DNA of 64,000 nucleotides from Sipunculus nudus (taxonomy: Eukaryota > Annelida > Sipuncula > Golfingiida > Sipunculidae). The notes below the pieces were generated by a model, which ran no database searches, was not told the origin of the DNA, and was given only the letters and a program-made list of their open reading frames with translations. Both the position numbers and the translations under genes were made by a program. Below, in pieces: positions 1 through 10,941 of the stretch (position 1 is its first letter; each line of letters begins with the position of its first letter). The stretch spans positions 59,892,889 to 59,956,888 of the forward strand of contig CM049315.1 of NCBI GenBank assembly GCA_026874595.1. Reading direction: 5' to 3'.

Positions 1-953
1 TAGAAATGCAGTTGACAATAACTAACCATGTATTGCAATATAATTGGTAAGGTGGGGGGGGGGGGGGGGGAATGGGTGGGGGGGTATTAGGGTAGGGTTC
101 ATGAAAATAAGCGTATGTTTATTACAGCAGGGCTGTTCTGCCAGTGCTGCATCACTTATAAGGTTACCGAGACAAGGCTGCAGTGAGCAAAAGGGGGGTC
201 TTGGATGTACAAAATGCAAATACATAAGAGCATCTGAAAAACTTCAATAATTAGAATAATTTTTTAGCTTTTACTTTCAAATTTCAGAATTCAACAGATA
301 AAATCCACATGTATCCAAGCTGTAAAAAAATAAATTAAATATACTTACAAGAAAAAAACGTACCATGGTCAAATTTGGGCAAAATTTAAGGTACCAATTT
401 TATATTTTTGCTAATATTTTAAAAAAATTTAAAAGATTTTGATCTAATTTTGGGTATACAATAAATTTTGACTAAATAAAGTTATATTACTTAAAAAAAG
501 TCCCTAGTTTTAACATTTTTTTGTGTTAAGTGACCAAACATTTTTCCTGATTTTTTACTAAGTGCAATATGTTTTTGCCCATAATTTTTTTAAATGATAT
601 AATACAGATCTAATTTCTGGCACGTACATAGGAACTATATAAGAGGAATATTTAGGGTTAATATGAGGAAAAACAGATGAGTGGTTTTGATATGAGGCAG
701 TCCTGAAGTGTGAGAATTGATTTTTAATAAAAAATTGAGGTTTTTCCTTAATTTCTTATAGGAACGAAGTCGCAAAGACCCAGTTTTCGGCTTGGTAGGA
801 GATCTTGGGGACATCTAACATTATGCTGAATTTTGGATTCCTAGGTCTTACAGTTTCAAAACGTGCCATATCTACGGACGTTCGTATGGACAGACGGAAG
901 GACAGACAATGGACCACAACTATAGCTCAGATGACTTATAGTCGGCTGAGCTA
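1..953 (+). mobile_element. Family A interspersed repeat, copy A1 (left end may lie outside window)
   Basis: The same ~900-bp consensus recurs at 31540-32908 and 35506-37410, with a diverged tail at 21365-21634. Shared blocks include the phrase around 'ccatggtcaa..ttgggcaaaat', 'gatgagtggttttgatat', 'ggcagtcctgaag', and 'gaacgaagtcgcaaagaccc'. Then comes a short GACGG-type microsatellite and a terminal hairpin at 923-953 (outer stem TAGCTCAG/CTGAGCTA, inner stem TGACT/AGTCG). A G-run block lies near its left side. No coding capacity is visible, so it is non-autonomous. The class is uncertain; the terminal hairpin plus microsatellite suggests a Helentron-derived or foldback element. Confidence 0.75.
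54..106 (+). repeat. Poly-G run with quadruplex potential
   Basis: Seventeen consecutive G at 54-70 are followed by GGG, GGGGGGG, GGG and GGG runs within 35 bases. An equivalent G block sits at the same relative place in family A copy A3 (36493-36534). Confidence 0.8.
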
Positions 954-1495
954 AAAATTCTACGCTCTGTGCCCACCCTGGTGTTCCCGCCCTGAGAACC
1001 TTGCCATACCAAGCAGCTGTTACAAGAAAGGATGTTTGGGAAGACTGATGTGTATAACCACTGACTGAGGAGCATTTTAATCAACCTGAAACCAACCCCA
1101 AGGGGCTGGCTGAATGACCCACAGCAACAGAAAGGTCCATCATCATAGGTTAACTATGTTCTACCCCAAAAGTAGTGCTATGAAGTGGTTAAGACTAACT
1201 TCTCCCTCTCCCTGAACCATCAAACTTGCTCAATGTGTACAGTGAGTGCAATGTTTAGAATGAGTACCACCACCTAACTGCAAAGTAAATAACTAATTTA
1301 CAGCTCTGTCCTTATAAGAGCTAGCTGGCATGAAAAACTTTATGTATGACAGTGCATGGAATAATTTCATTTTATTGCATTTTAATAGCAAACATAAATA
1401 AATACCCCTGACAAGGCTACATTGATGATGTCTCTGATTAAATATTCATAACTACACCGCAGGCACAGATAACCCATAGTCCATACATTTACACA
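954..1495. other. Intergenic, no gene seen
   Basis: No coding signal. The stretch 1148-1312 resembles 13125-13318 loosely (shared 'ggttaagact', 'ctcctcc/ctccctc', 'ggtac..ctacct' and 'actaattta' blocks), so it may be an old dispersed repeat. The similarity is too degenerate to classify. Confidence 0.4.
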
Positions 1496-1504
1496 CAAAA
1501 AAAC

Positions 1505-2268
1505 GGCACTCGGTAAAACCCGGAATTTCCGCGGAATTTCCGAGGATATTCCGAGATCCCTCGGAATAAAAGTTTGAGCCGTTTCCCTCAGCAGAGGATC
1601 CCTGACAGTAGGAAAAAAGTTCCCATACATATAAAATGAATAATTATCTTCCTATTTCTTTGGGGTTCCGTTCTAATCTTCGACTTTTTAAGGCGTAATC
1701 TACGGTTTTCCGAGCCAGATCAGACCGGCCCGGGACGACGACCATGTTTATGGCAGATCATACCTAAATCCGGTGATTTCATGAGAATTCTTGGAGAGTA
1801 TAAACAGCTGACAGGCCTGGATAAAAAGAATATGGCCAATAAATTAAAGAGAGTGAATTGTAGATTTATCAGATATACTCCTCTTACTGATAAAAAGATC
1901 ATGAAATATTGTGGAAGGCCACAACTAAAGAAAGGGGCAGGGCATGGAGAGAGATTCTACAATTAATGGAAGTGGCATGACATTTGGACAGGGAGGCTAC
2001 AGCAGTATCAGTGTCTACAAGTGTTTTCATTTACCACTGGCATTATTAAAATTCTATTTTTTATTAGTCCAATGAACAAAGGAACACATTTGAAAACAAA
2101 ATCATTTATTAACAACTGAACCATAATAATCGAATGAAATATGTACAAACTGAAAGTAAATTAAGCCTCATGAAATACACCTGATACCATAATGAAATAT
2201 TGAATTTAAAATACCAATGTAAAGTATTTTGAAAATGAAAAAAATGTTATACCTGGTGTCAATATATG

Positions 2269-2334
<66 letters not shown>

Positions 2335-2818
2335 TTGTACATTTTATTACTATTAATTTACTATCTATATATATAGACCTAATATATGAAATCATAATGT
2401 AAATAATGTGCTATAGAAGAATTAAACGAATAGACGATGTAATCAAACAGGTAATAATTAATTTGTCAACAGGAATTGAGAGAGTTGCAGTTTTTTATGT
2501 GGTTTTGAGTGTGCCCAGTCGCCGTGGGTCTGGATTCTCCGAGAATTTTACAGGCGCTTCCAAAATATTAGTAAACACGGCAGTCGTGCAGGGCTGTTTG
2601 AAAAGATGTTAAAAAAATCGTACGCTGTACCTTAATAAGTCGAAGATTAGAACGGAACCCTGAATAAATTGGAAGATAATTGTTCATTCTTCAGGTATGG
2701 GTACTTTTTTTCTACTGTCAAGGATCCTCTGCCGAGGGAAATGGCTCAAACTTTTATTCCGAGGGATCTCGGAATATCCTCGGAAATTCTGAGGAAATTC
2801 CGGGTTTTACCGAGTGCC
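1505..2818. mobile_element. Mutator-like (MULE-type) non-autonomous DNA transposon
   Basis: Long terminal inverted repeats of about 190 bp (1505-1693 and 2629-2818) start with GGCACTCGGTAAAACCCGG and contain iterated TTCCGAGG/TTCCGCGG blocks. They also share the internal phrase 'gttccgttctaatcttcgac'. The flanks carry an exact 9-bp direct repeat, CAAAAAAAC, at 1496-1504 and 2819-2827. Long inverted repeats plus a 9-bp target duplication is the known signature of Mutator-like elements. The A-rich target makes part of the match easy to get by chance. No transposase is visible in the ~940-bp interior, which includes a (TA)n tract and a 61-codon open frame at 1781-1966 of no recognised family. 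Confidence 0.78.
2271..2332. repeat. (TA)n microsatellite
   Basis: About 62 bp of uninterrupted TA dinucleotides inside the Mutator-like element. Confidence 0.95.
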
Positions 2819-3079
2819 CAAAAAAACAACTCATAGGTATTAGTAACATTAATAATAATTCTATAAATAAGAATTCTTTTTTTTTCCATTGCCAGTGTAG
2901 GTGCTCAATATCATTGAAAGGAGAAATGGATAGATCTGTTTTCAGAGGTTTTGCATTCTGTGCAAAGAGCAACACCATGTACCCAGTGTTGTTCTAAACA
3001 TGGACTCCATGGCTCACTGAAATGACCCAGTCGGGACTTCTGGGAGAATAGTTTCTGGGAGTAGTTTATCAGAAATGTC

Positions 3080-3745
3080 GGTATAGCTGCATTATACAGG
3101 GTGAACTTCAGCCCCGGGACTAAAACAACAAGCAAACACACATTTGTATGCAGGAACATGTGGGTTCAATGCCTAATAGTCAGTCATCTAGTTAACCCAC
3201 ATTTATTGTTTTTTACAAAATCCCACATTTCTGCCAGTGAACCCGCTTTTACAGTTTGGATAATTTTGTCAATGATGTTGCGTAGCATGTCCTGAAAATA
3301 AGTTGTGATGCTTATCTTTTGCTGCATATTTCTCACTTGTAAAATACTATTTTATATTCCTTATATAAGTATATAGTACTATTAGTAGAAGCCTATCACT
3401 AGGCGCTGAACCCACATTTTTGAACAGAAAATGTGGGTTCACTTCATATTTTAGCTAGTCTTGTATGTTTATGGTGAACCCACATTTGTTTTTGTCAGTG
3501 ACGTCGCGTATACATATCATGTCAAGAAAAATAAGTCATGAAATGACGTTTCTTGTTCCTATATAACTTAAACAAATGAAAAGATATTAATATATTTTTC
3601 ATAGTAGGATATACTACTGGTCTATAGCCTATAAGTATTACTATTACAGTATTAGGCAATGACCCCACATTTTTTACAAGCAAAAATGTGGGTTCATTTA
3701 CTTTTTAGCCCCCTGGAGTTTAGCCCCGTTTAATGCACCTATACC
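3080..3745. mobile_element. 666-bp inverted-repeat DNA element with 8-bp target duplication
   Basis: The left end (GGTATAGCTGCATTA...) and the reverse complement of the right end (GGTATAGGTGCATTA...) align for about 45 bp with a few mismatches. Both ends are flanked by GAAATGTC (3072-3079 and 3746-3753). An 8-bp duplication is typical of hAT elements, but the terminal bases are not a classical hAT end, so the superfamily is open. The interior carries many copies of the motif AACCCACATTT in both orientations (for example 3194, 3410, 3429, 3477, 3662 and 3685). No transposase is visible. Confidence 0.75.
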
Positions 3746-4112
3746 GAAATGTCTATCCATGGTAGTAAAATACAAAGCTTGAGGCGAATATTGTTACCGC
3801 AGAAAGCAGGGACGTATTTTATTTCGACCATGCGTCTGCGTCAAGCCATCTACGCCCATGGCCATGATCTAGTCGAGGGGAACAAGACAGCGAGGTTACT
3901 TCCAAGTTGTCAAGAATATGAGGAACAATTTGCGATTACCGTAGTTACAATATGACCTCACCTTCCTCCACATACAGTGCAAGGGTTGGGTCCGAATGGA
4001 GTAGATCAAATATTTCTGAAGGTAGTTCATGAAAACATATCAGCCGAAACAAAGCTACATTTACTGTGTATGGCGGATGGTCTTTCCGTATGTGGCCGTG
4101 TCAGAGGTCATC

Positions 4113-4134
4113 TGACGTCACAGTCCATAAAAGG
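4113..4134 (+). promoter_or_regulatory. CRE-like palindrome next to a TATA-like box
   Basis: TGACGTCA (4113-4120) lies 6 bp before CATAAAAGG (4126-4134). The spacing is compatible with a core promoter firing near 4160, upstream of the HMGB gene. This is inference from motifs only; no transcript start is known. Confidence 0.3.
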
Positions 4135-4460
4135 AGCAAGCTCCGCCTACTTGTTGACAAACAGTAATGTTGTTTGTAACTCTTATATTGCTTATTCTGA
4201 CTACAACATCATCAACTATGTGTTTTTTATGCATATCCCTCTTCTGACTAAGCTTCTTCGGCTATACACAAATCACCGATCAAGGGTATATCACCATTTT
4301 ACTCAACGATGCGGGGCAGCAGTCGAGTTATATACAGAATGTTGACGTATCGATACTTAAATTCCCGCGAAGGTTTCGTCATGTGACTGGAACTCAACAG
4401 TTCATTGGCGGTCTTGTAAAATTGGCATATATTTGAGCACATGGCTGCCATTTGGCCAGT

Positions 4461-4504
4461 TGATTGGTTAGTGTAACGCGGTTGAGACAAATCGACCAAT
4501 CAGA
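4461..4504 (+). promoter_or_regulatory. Putative HMGB promoter with paired CCAAT boxes
   Basis: An inverted CCAAT (TGATTGG, 4461-4467) and a direct CCAATCAG (4496-4503) lie 30-130 bp upstream of a plausible non-coding first exon. The region 4480-4590 is richer in CG dinucleotides than its surroundings. There is no convincing TATA box directly downstream, which fits a housekeeping-type promoter. Position relative to the gene is the main support. Confidence 0.5.
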
Positions 4505-4529
4505 GCGTTCCCTATTTGCGCTGTACATT

Positions 4530-4589
4530 TCTCCCCGTCTGCATAAGCAGCGAAGCGCCAGGCTTTCGTTATTATACTGGACTACTGAG
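4530..4589 (+). other. Putative non-coding first exon of the HMGB gene
   Basis: A good 5' splice site (GAG|GTGAGT, junction 4589/4590) lies just downstream of the CCAAT region. The next good acceptor on this strand that leads into the HMGB start codon is at 7039/7040. Vertebrate HMGB genes also have an untranslated first exon. The 5' boundary is a guess; the first exon itself is inferred, not proven. Confidence 0.45.
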
Positions 4590-7039
4590 GTGAGTTGGAT
4601 GGTAATGAAAATTTCGATTTACTTTCGATTTCGTTAAAATAGGGCTGAGGAAACATTTCAGTAGGCTAGATACGGATCCATAGGAGACATATGTGTCTGT
4701 GAAACAGCGGTGCAAAATTATTTAATTATTGTAAAACCGGTCAGAAACACTTGCCAGTGAGGCGATGGGTCAGGCATTAACAAATGGCTTCCTTGCAGTG
4801 CTATTCCCTATGATGGGGAACAGGTTCGACGCAACTTGGCGGGTGTACATTTTCTGTCGTTTACACACCATGACAAGTCCTAAGATTTTATGGAACGGTG
4901 GTAAATATTTGTGGGAAGGTTTTCTGATAATTTTAGACCAGTGCGCCTAAAATCCTGTGAGTTATTCGCGTCCGAAGCGAGCCAGCCCTTTGTCTATGGT
5001 GTCAATGTACAAACCTCGGCAAGGCCATGATGCCTGTAGCTTCTACATAGAGCTTATGAGGCTTCGTTTATTTCCATTGCAGATGTATAGAACCTATGGT
5101 GAAGCATAGGAGTAGTCACATCGAAGTTACATGTGGCGAAATCCGAAATGACAGTGAAATTTTTATATAAAACCGGGTTGATGGAGCAGTATAAGAAGCA
5201 TTTTAACCAAGATGGTCGCAAAACGGTACTTGGAAGGTGAATTTTGAGGTCGACATGTTGCCGGCTTGCTCGCTTGTTTTCCCCATTGCCTGCCATGGCA
5301 GTGTTTCACCATTGGTATATGGGGGCCTGAACAGTTGGGGTTGTACATTTTAACAGACGTTTCTAACATTTATGTGGCCTTGTAAGGGTTGAATACCAAG
5401 ATAATCTGGAAGGACAGAATGTGTCCTTTGTCCCTGGAGCGGGTTTGGACCGGCTGGGAGTTAATCATGGCGGTTTGAGGCGCATTTTCTGAGCAAGGAC
5501 CCAAGGCGGCCGGCCCGGCCAGCTTGCTCATAGCACCCATGTATTGGGGCCATAGGCCTGTAGACAAGGCTCCATTACCAGTGTATTGTAGTCATATAGA
5601 GGGACTCTGAAGTTTGTATTTTGAGAATTAAGACATAATTTTGCGTGGGATTGATTTCTCGTGCAGAGTTATGTAGGTCATTGGCAAAATGGAGGGGAAA
5701 GGCAAAATGGCTGCTTGTTTTGAGGTCCTTTTGTGAAGACAATGAATTAGCTTACAAGATGTATGAATGATTGTTAAATCTCAGAGTACACAACCACATC
5801 AGGCCGGATTTTCACACGAGTATTTTAGTATTGACATTTAATTTATTTAGTTGGGCTTTATAAGAATTTTACCAGAGATGGTTTTAAGCAAAAAATGGAT
5901 ATTTAACATATGAAAAGTATTTATTATTGAAATGTAGTAAAAAAGAAAAAAAATTTAATTATAAAATTCTTGATTTTGTAAATTGATTTTTTTTTTGGCA
6001 GTTGTTTCCTCTTTTATTTTCTAATTAAAGGCTCAATTTTAATTTTATTTAAAAATTAATTTCTCGCTTTGCAAGAATTTTTTTTAAATTCTTGTCTGGT
6101 TATACCATCGGATGCTGCTGGGGTAGGTTTCTTTTGTTTCAGTTTCAGATTTTAAATAGGATTTCACATTGCCCTGACGCCTGAACATTCTGGATTTTGG
6201 GGGGGGGGGGTGGGGAGGGGATTCATTATTTACCAAAGATTTTTTTATTGACCAGAGGCAATATTTTGTGATGTGAAGTTGACTTGGCAGTATACATTGA
6301 AGTTTTTAATATTTTTTCCAGAGTCTGGCCTGCCTGCCACTGATTTTTGGAGTTGAAAGTTAGTTCTGTTTGATCATGATGTTATTCATTATATTAATTC
6401 CAAAAACGTTGAAGATTGTGTCCTTGTTTGTTGATCTCAGTTAAAAAAAAAAACTTATTTTTTTTTATTAGAAAAATTTCTGATTTATGATATTTTTTAT
6501 GTAATGTGACAGACTTGTTGAGAAAATGTTCACCAGTGCTGAGCCCTTCAATTGGTTAGCTCATTTTATTTATTGTTAGATTTTGGTCTGAGGTCAGTCT
6601 TGCACAAAAAATTGCCAGATGTCTCCCATTGCCTGCTGAATGTTATCTCATGCCTACTTGTCAATATTTTATACCTCTGCCATTCGCGAAAGGTATTACA
6701 CTTGGTTTGTCTTCTCTGCAAATGTTTGCAAACTGTTCTGGACAGATTTTGTTGAAAGTTTGTGAAATGTTAGAAAAAAGGCCAAGGAACATACAATTAA
6801 ATTTGGAGATCTGAAAAAGGTTTCTTTCATATTGGATAACTTTGTTCTTGGATGTGTCACAACTCTGCTTTGCTGAACTTAGCACACTTTTAGTTTAAAA
6901 ATTGTTCCCAAGTAAAACTTTATGGTTAACTTGATTCATCTTGAATTTTTGTTTCTACCTTCAGCAAACAAGGAATTAATGTTCATGTGGTTGGCTTGCT
7001 GACAACCTGTTGATTACACGCATTAATTGTATATTCCAG
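4590..7039 (+). other. HMGB intron 1 (inferred)
   Basis: About 2.45 kb, T-rich, bounded by GTGAGT and TTCCAG. It contains a G-run at 6199-6210. No recognisable gene or repeat family was seen. Confidence 0.5.
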
Positions 7040-7207
7040 TTTGACCAGTAAATACCAACCATGGGAAAGAAGGACGGAAAGCCCCGAGGGCGCATGACTG
7101 CCTACGCTTTCTTTGTGCAGACCTGCCGTGAGGAACACAAGAAGAAGCATCCAGGAGAGCAAGTTGTATTCTCAGAGTTCTCCAAGAAGTGCTCAGAGAA
7201 ATGGAAG
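7040..7207 (+). CDS. HMGB exon 2 (start codon, first part of box A)
   Basis: Acceptor TTCCAG at 7034-7039, 21 nt of 5' UTR, ATG at 7061, donor AAG|GTAGGC at 7207/7208. It encodes residues 1-49 and includes the box A signature [17 protein letters not shown] and both box A cysteines. It ends in phase 0 after the conserved Trp-Lys of box A. Confidence 0.95.
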
Positions 7208-10200
7208 GTAGGCTATTATACTGCTTTATTGTAAAGCACTATGCCCTTAAAATGTCAGTCTCAGACTCTGCTCATTTAGTTTTGGTATTGTAGTCAATTT
7301 GACAACACATCAACTGATGTGTGAAGGTTTTTAAAGTGATTTTTTAATTACATTTGCACAGTTTTATATAAGTTACACTGGCATTTTATGGTCGTATGTT
7401 AATTTAAAGCCATGGTGGAGCTTTACTCCGCAGTCATTTGTCCACAAAATGGATGTACCAGTTACTATTTACTTGTAAAGGTGATGACACAGGTGCACCA
7501 TGAAGCTTCCATCCTGGGGGTTTAGTGATTTTGTCCGCTCTTGTGTGCTTCTTGTGAGTACTTCTCATAGACCTTTCTCTCTCTGTTCAGAACATGGGCC
7601 CCAAGGAGAAGCACAGGTTTGAGGAAATGGCAGACAAGGACAAGATCCGCTATGAACGCGACATGGCTAACTATGACCCACCGAAAAACGAAAAGGGCAA
7701 GGGACGCAAACGCAGAAAGAAGGACCCCAATGCACCAAAGAGGGGCTTGTAAGTCTTGTTCATGTTTTTTGTTGGTTTATGAGTTTAATATATGTACATC
7801 ACTTAATTACCTAATGCTTCATGAGGGGTTTTAGTAGGGAGTCTGGAACTCGCAAGCATAAATTTTCAAGATTCCAGTCAAGATTTCAAAGAGCCCCTAT
7901 CCTGTAAATTATAGTAAGCCTTATAAAAAGAGAACTATTGCTGAAGACTGTGAGAGATTATGAAAAAGATAGGAATATTTATAGTTATAGTAGACATTTC
8001 TTCCGATTGTGCCAACCAAACTTGTTACTATTTAGGGGAAGTTAAATCTTGGCTAACAGGTGTAGCTCCAGACATAAATTAAAAGCTTCATTGGTGGATT
8101 TCTAGCAACAGATTACACAAATTGTATTACAGTTACCATCTTGCAGAAAGAAAACAAAATTTTACTTCAATAACTATCCCAACTTGCCTTTGTATTTCAT
8201 GTAGAATCCAGAAATTGACATAAGTTTAATCTGGTCCATGTTTAAACTAGTGCACTGTCATTGTATTTTATGTGTCAAAAAGAAAAATGGATACTATAAG
8301 TTGTATCATCCGTAATTGTCTCCCATGATCATTTAAGCAATTCTTGGGCAAATTACTGGCAGTTACCTTGATATGTTAATAATAACACATTATTTTCCTC
8401 ATATTAATTTATCATATCTGGTTTGTGAAAAGTTCAGAATGTTTATATGATGAGTGAGTTGTCAGATGTTTGCTTTAACTTCAGGTCTGCGTTCATGTTC
8501 TTCTGTAATGATGAACGTGGCAAGGTGAAGGCCATTAACCCTGGTTTTGGCGTTGGTGACATCGCCAAGGAGCTTGGAAAGCGATGGGAGGTCCTGAAGG
8601 ACAAGTCAAAATATGAGGCCCAAGCTGCCAAGGACAAACAGAGATATGAGAGGGTAGGTTTTCTCATCTCCTGTATCTTTAACTCTTATGTTAGCCAAGT
8701 AATATAATTTAACCTCATTGAAATTAAAATGTGTCCAGAATTAGGAGCTGAATCTACCATTAGGATCGTTTTGTGAGGATTCTTTCATATTGCACCAGAA
8801 TATGCTAGCACTAGTCTACAACTGTCAGTTTTTATGCTAATTATTCTGCTGATTGCTTGTGTATTTTCTCATAAATTAAAACTTAAATTGCCTTAATTGA
8901 TTTTATAAAATTTCATTAAGTATAGTACAGACCACACTGATGAGACTGAATCAGTTCTGCTTTTGTATGAACAGTTCATTGATTATACATTCACAGCGCT
9001 CTGAGTGGTCAGCTAAGTTTCAGAGATCAGGCTTGGTATTACAAATGTTCATGAAGCAGCTTATATTCTGTAAAATTACTTATTTTCAGTTAATATTTGT
9101 TTGAACATTTCAACCGTTAAATATATTTCATTTAAACTTAATTGGGTTATGAATACCGGCTCAAGGATATAATGATCTTTACATGGTTACCAGCCTTCCC
9201 AGATATCGGGGGGGGGGGGGGGGGGGACCTGGAAGTAGGTTATATTTTAATTGTGGCAATTAATTTATATAAATTTTGTTTTGGTCAATACAAATGTTCA
9301 AAAGTTAGCATTGGGTCCTGAGGGGCTCATTTTTCTGGTAAAATCTTTTCCTAACACAAATAGCTTAAATAGGCCCAAGCTTGTAATCTTTACTTTTCTC
9401 TTTCTTTTTACATTTTTGTTACTAAACCTGCCAAACAACTCTTGTTAGAATGACTGTGTAAGTTTTTTTTAACATTATATATTTTTACAGGAAATGGCTA
9501 TCTTCAAGGGCAAAAAGCCGAAGGCGGCTGAGCCAGTACCCCCACCACCAGAGGAGGATGATGATGATGAAGAGGAGGAAGAGGTCAGTACCTACAGTAA
9601 TGGTTAAAGAATAGGAGTTTGAGGGAACAGTGGCTAGAAGGGTCTGAATTTACCTTACTTGTAGAGTTTAAAACCATATACATTAAAATCAGTAGTAATG
9701 CAACAGATTCTGCTTCACTTAGGTGGGGCAGAAGTAAAGGTGAGGAATACACATGAGAATATTGAAATGATGCTGTAAATCTGGTTGGTTAATGGACATA
9801 TAGTTGATGATTGTTTGTTGGTTCAACAGGTTTTGCAGGATATCCAGTGCTCAGCTTGATTGTGGTATGATTCGAGTTTCCTTTTTACTTGACTAGAAAA
9901 AAGGCGTTTGTCATATTTAGGGCTGGTTGTTTGCTTGCAAAGTTTTGTTGGTGTTGACATTGTTCTTCTCTTTCATTTGCATTGGTACTATAAGTGTTAA
10001 TGTTTTAATAACTTTACCATGCTGCTTCCAGACATTAATAACTCTCCAAGTCTAACCTAGATCACAGAGTTCTTCTCCTTAAGAGTCCTTTCTCATCGTC
10101 CATATCAGTAACCCAGGGAGCCCTGAATCATAAGTATATCATAATTTGTTAAAAAAACACTTGATATCTTACTTTCCAAGTCTAAATATATGTATTACAT

Positions 10201-10941
10201 ATATGCTGATAGTCACATAAGCAAATGAAACCTGTCAGGAGGGAATATAAAATGCTCTTCTATTGCATGTCAGTAGGTATAGGTGCACAGGTACCGATAT
10301 ATGCAGGATAGATTTATTAATATTTTCAAGTGGCACTAGCATTTTCATTTCCCTTTCAAATACAACTTTATAAAAAGTAAATTTCATACGTCTCAGAGAA
10401 AAAAAAGGAACAAGACAAAATTTCAAGTGAGGATTATTGTTAAAATTATATTTCAGATAGTGATATAGTAAAAATGTTAAACTGTTGCCTCTTTTCCACA
10501 TGCTAATTGTTGTGAACCCTGTGGTCATCATATTCATCATTTAAATATGAACGTGGTCTAATATACTTGAAAATGAATGGCAGTTTATTATTTACAGACC
10601 ATGTTTAGAGACCCGTGATAGTCTGATGAAGCTAGCCATAAGTAACCATAGTGACTATACACTGTTCACTGAGGGACTGTATGCTTGGCTCACAGCTGAG
10701 CTGTTAAGATCTGTGGCCTATATAAGGAAATTTGACCTGGACTCAAAATGACTTGGACTGGAAGCAGGTGGACATGGACTTCAACCTTAATAAGGTTGAC
10801 TTTAATTTGAGTGGTTAGGGCTTGTATGATGTGGCCCTTCTTACCGGTATAGTGCTAGGTTGTAAGTTGTTCAGTGTTTGACGTGTGCTGGTTTACTTTC
10901 AGGATGATGATGAAGAGGAGGATGACGACGATGACGAGTAA
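7061..10941 (+). CDS. HMGB-type high mobility group protein, two HMG boxes plus acidic tail (five coding exons)
   Basis: Spliced CDS joins 7061-7207, 7591-7748, 8485-8653, 9491-9583 and 10903-10941, giving 201 residues (vertebrate HMGB1 has about 215). HMG box A spans about residues 8-78 and box B about 95-162, joined by a very basic linker ([17 protein letters not shown]). Residues 179-201 are uninterrupted Asp/Glu. Cys22, Cys44 and Cys109 align with the three redox cysteines of HMGB1 (C23, C45, C106). HMGB proteins bind and bend DNA without strong sequence specificity in the nucleus. They help nucleosome remodelling and transcription; some are released as alarmins, which cannot be judged here. 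The ATG in an ACCATGG context, 21 bases after the acceptor, is the only plausible start. All introns are GT-AG and keep frame. It is very likely an orthologue of invertebrate HMGB1/2; the exact paralogue is not assigned. Confidence 0.97.
7591..7748 (+). CDS. HMGB exon 3 (end of box A and basic linker)
   Basis: Bounded by TTCAG and GTAAGT. It encodes residues 50-101 plus two bases of codon 102: the third helix of box A ([21 protein letters not shown]) is followed by a lysine/arginine-rich linker, a likely nuclear localisation and DNA-contact segment. The following intron interrupts a Leu codon just before box B. Confidence 0.95.
8485..8653 (+). CDS. HMGB exon 4 (box B)
   Basis: Bounded by CTTCAG and GTAGGT. 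It encodes residues 103-158, most of box [16 protein letters not shown] contains Cys109 and the intercalating aromatic cluster. [19 protein letters not shown] is the conserved second/third helix region. The open frame continues a few codons into each intron, but the family alignment fixes the splice sites. Confidence 0.95.
9208..9226 (+). repeat. Poly-G run in HMGB intron 4
   Basis: Nineteen consecutive G; a likely replication- or sequencing-unstable tract. Confidence 0.9.
9491..9583 (+). CDS. HMGB exon 5 (end of box B, start of acidic tail)
   Basis: Bounded by TTACAG and GTCAGT. It encodes residues 159-189: [15 protein letters not shown], a PVPPPP spacer, then eleven acidic residues. The intron that follows splits the acidic tail. 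Confidence 0.93.
10903..10941 (+). CDS. HMGB exon 6 (rest of acidic tail and stop)
   Basis: After acceptor TTTCAG, twelve acidic codons and TAA (10939-10941). It keeps phase 0 with exon 5, which supports the junction despite low complexity. Confidence 0.9.
   Translation, partial: DDDEEEDDDDDE

Noticed and set aside
1148-1312. tRNA-derived SINE shared with 13125-13318
   Set aside because: Similarity is patchy and no A/B box pair could be placed with confidence.
1781-1966. 61-codon frame inside the Mutator-like element as a captured gene
   Set aside because: No family recognised and no conserved motif; kept only as a remark.
2168-2395. Isoleucine-tyrosine repeat frames at (TA)n tracts here and at 22199-22402
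   Set aside because: Artefact of translating TA dinucleotide repeats.
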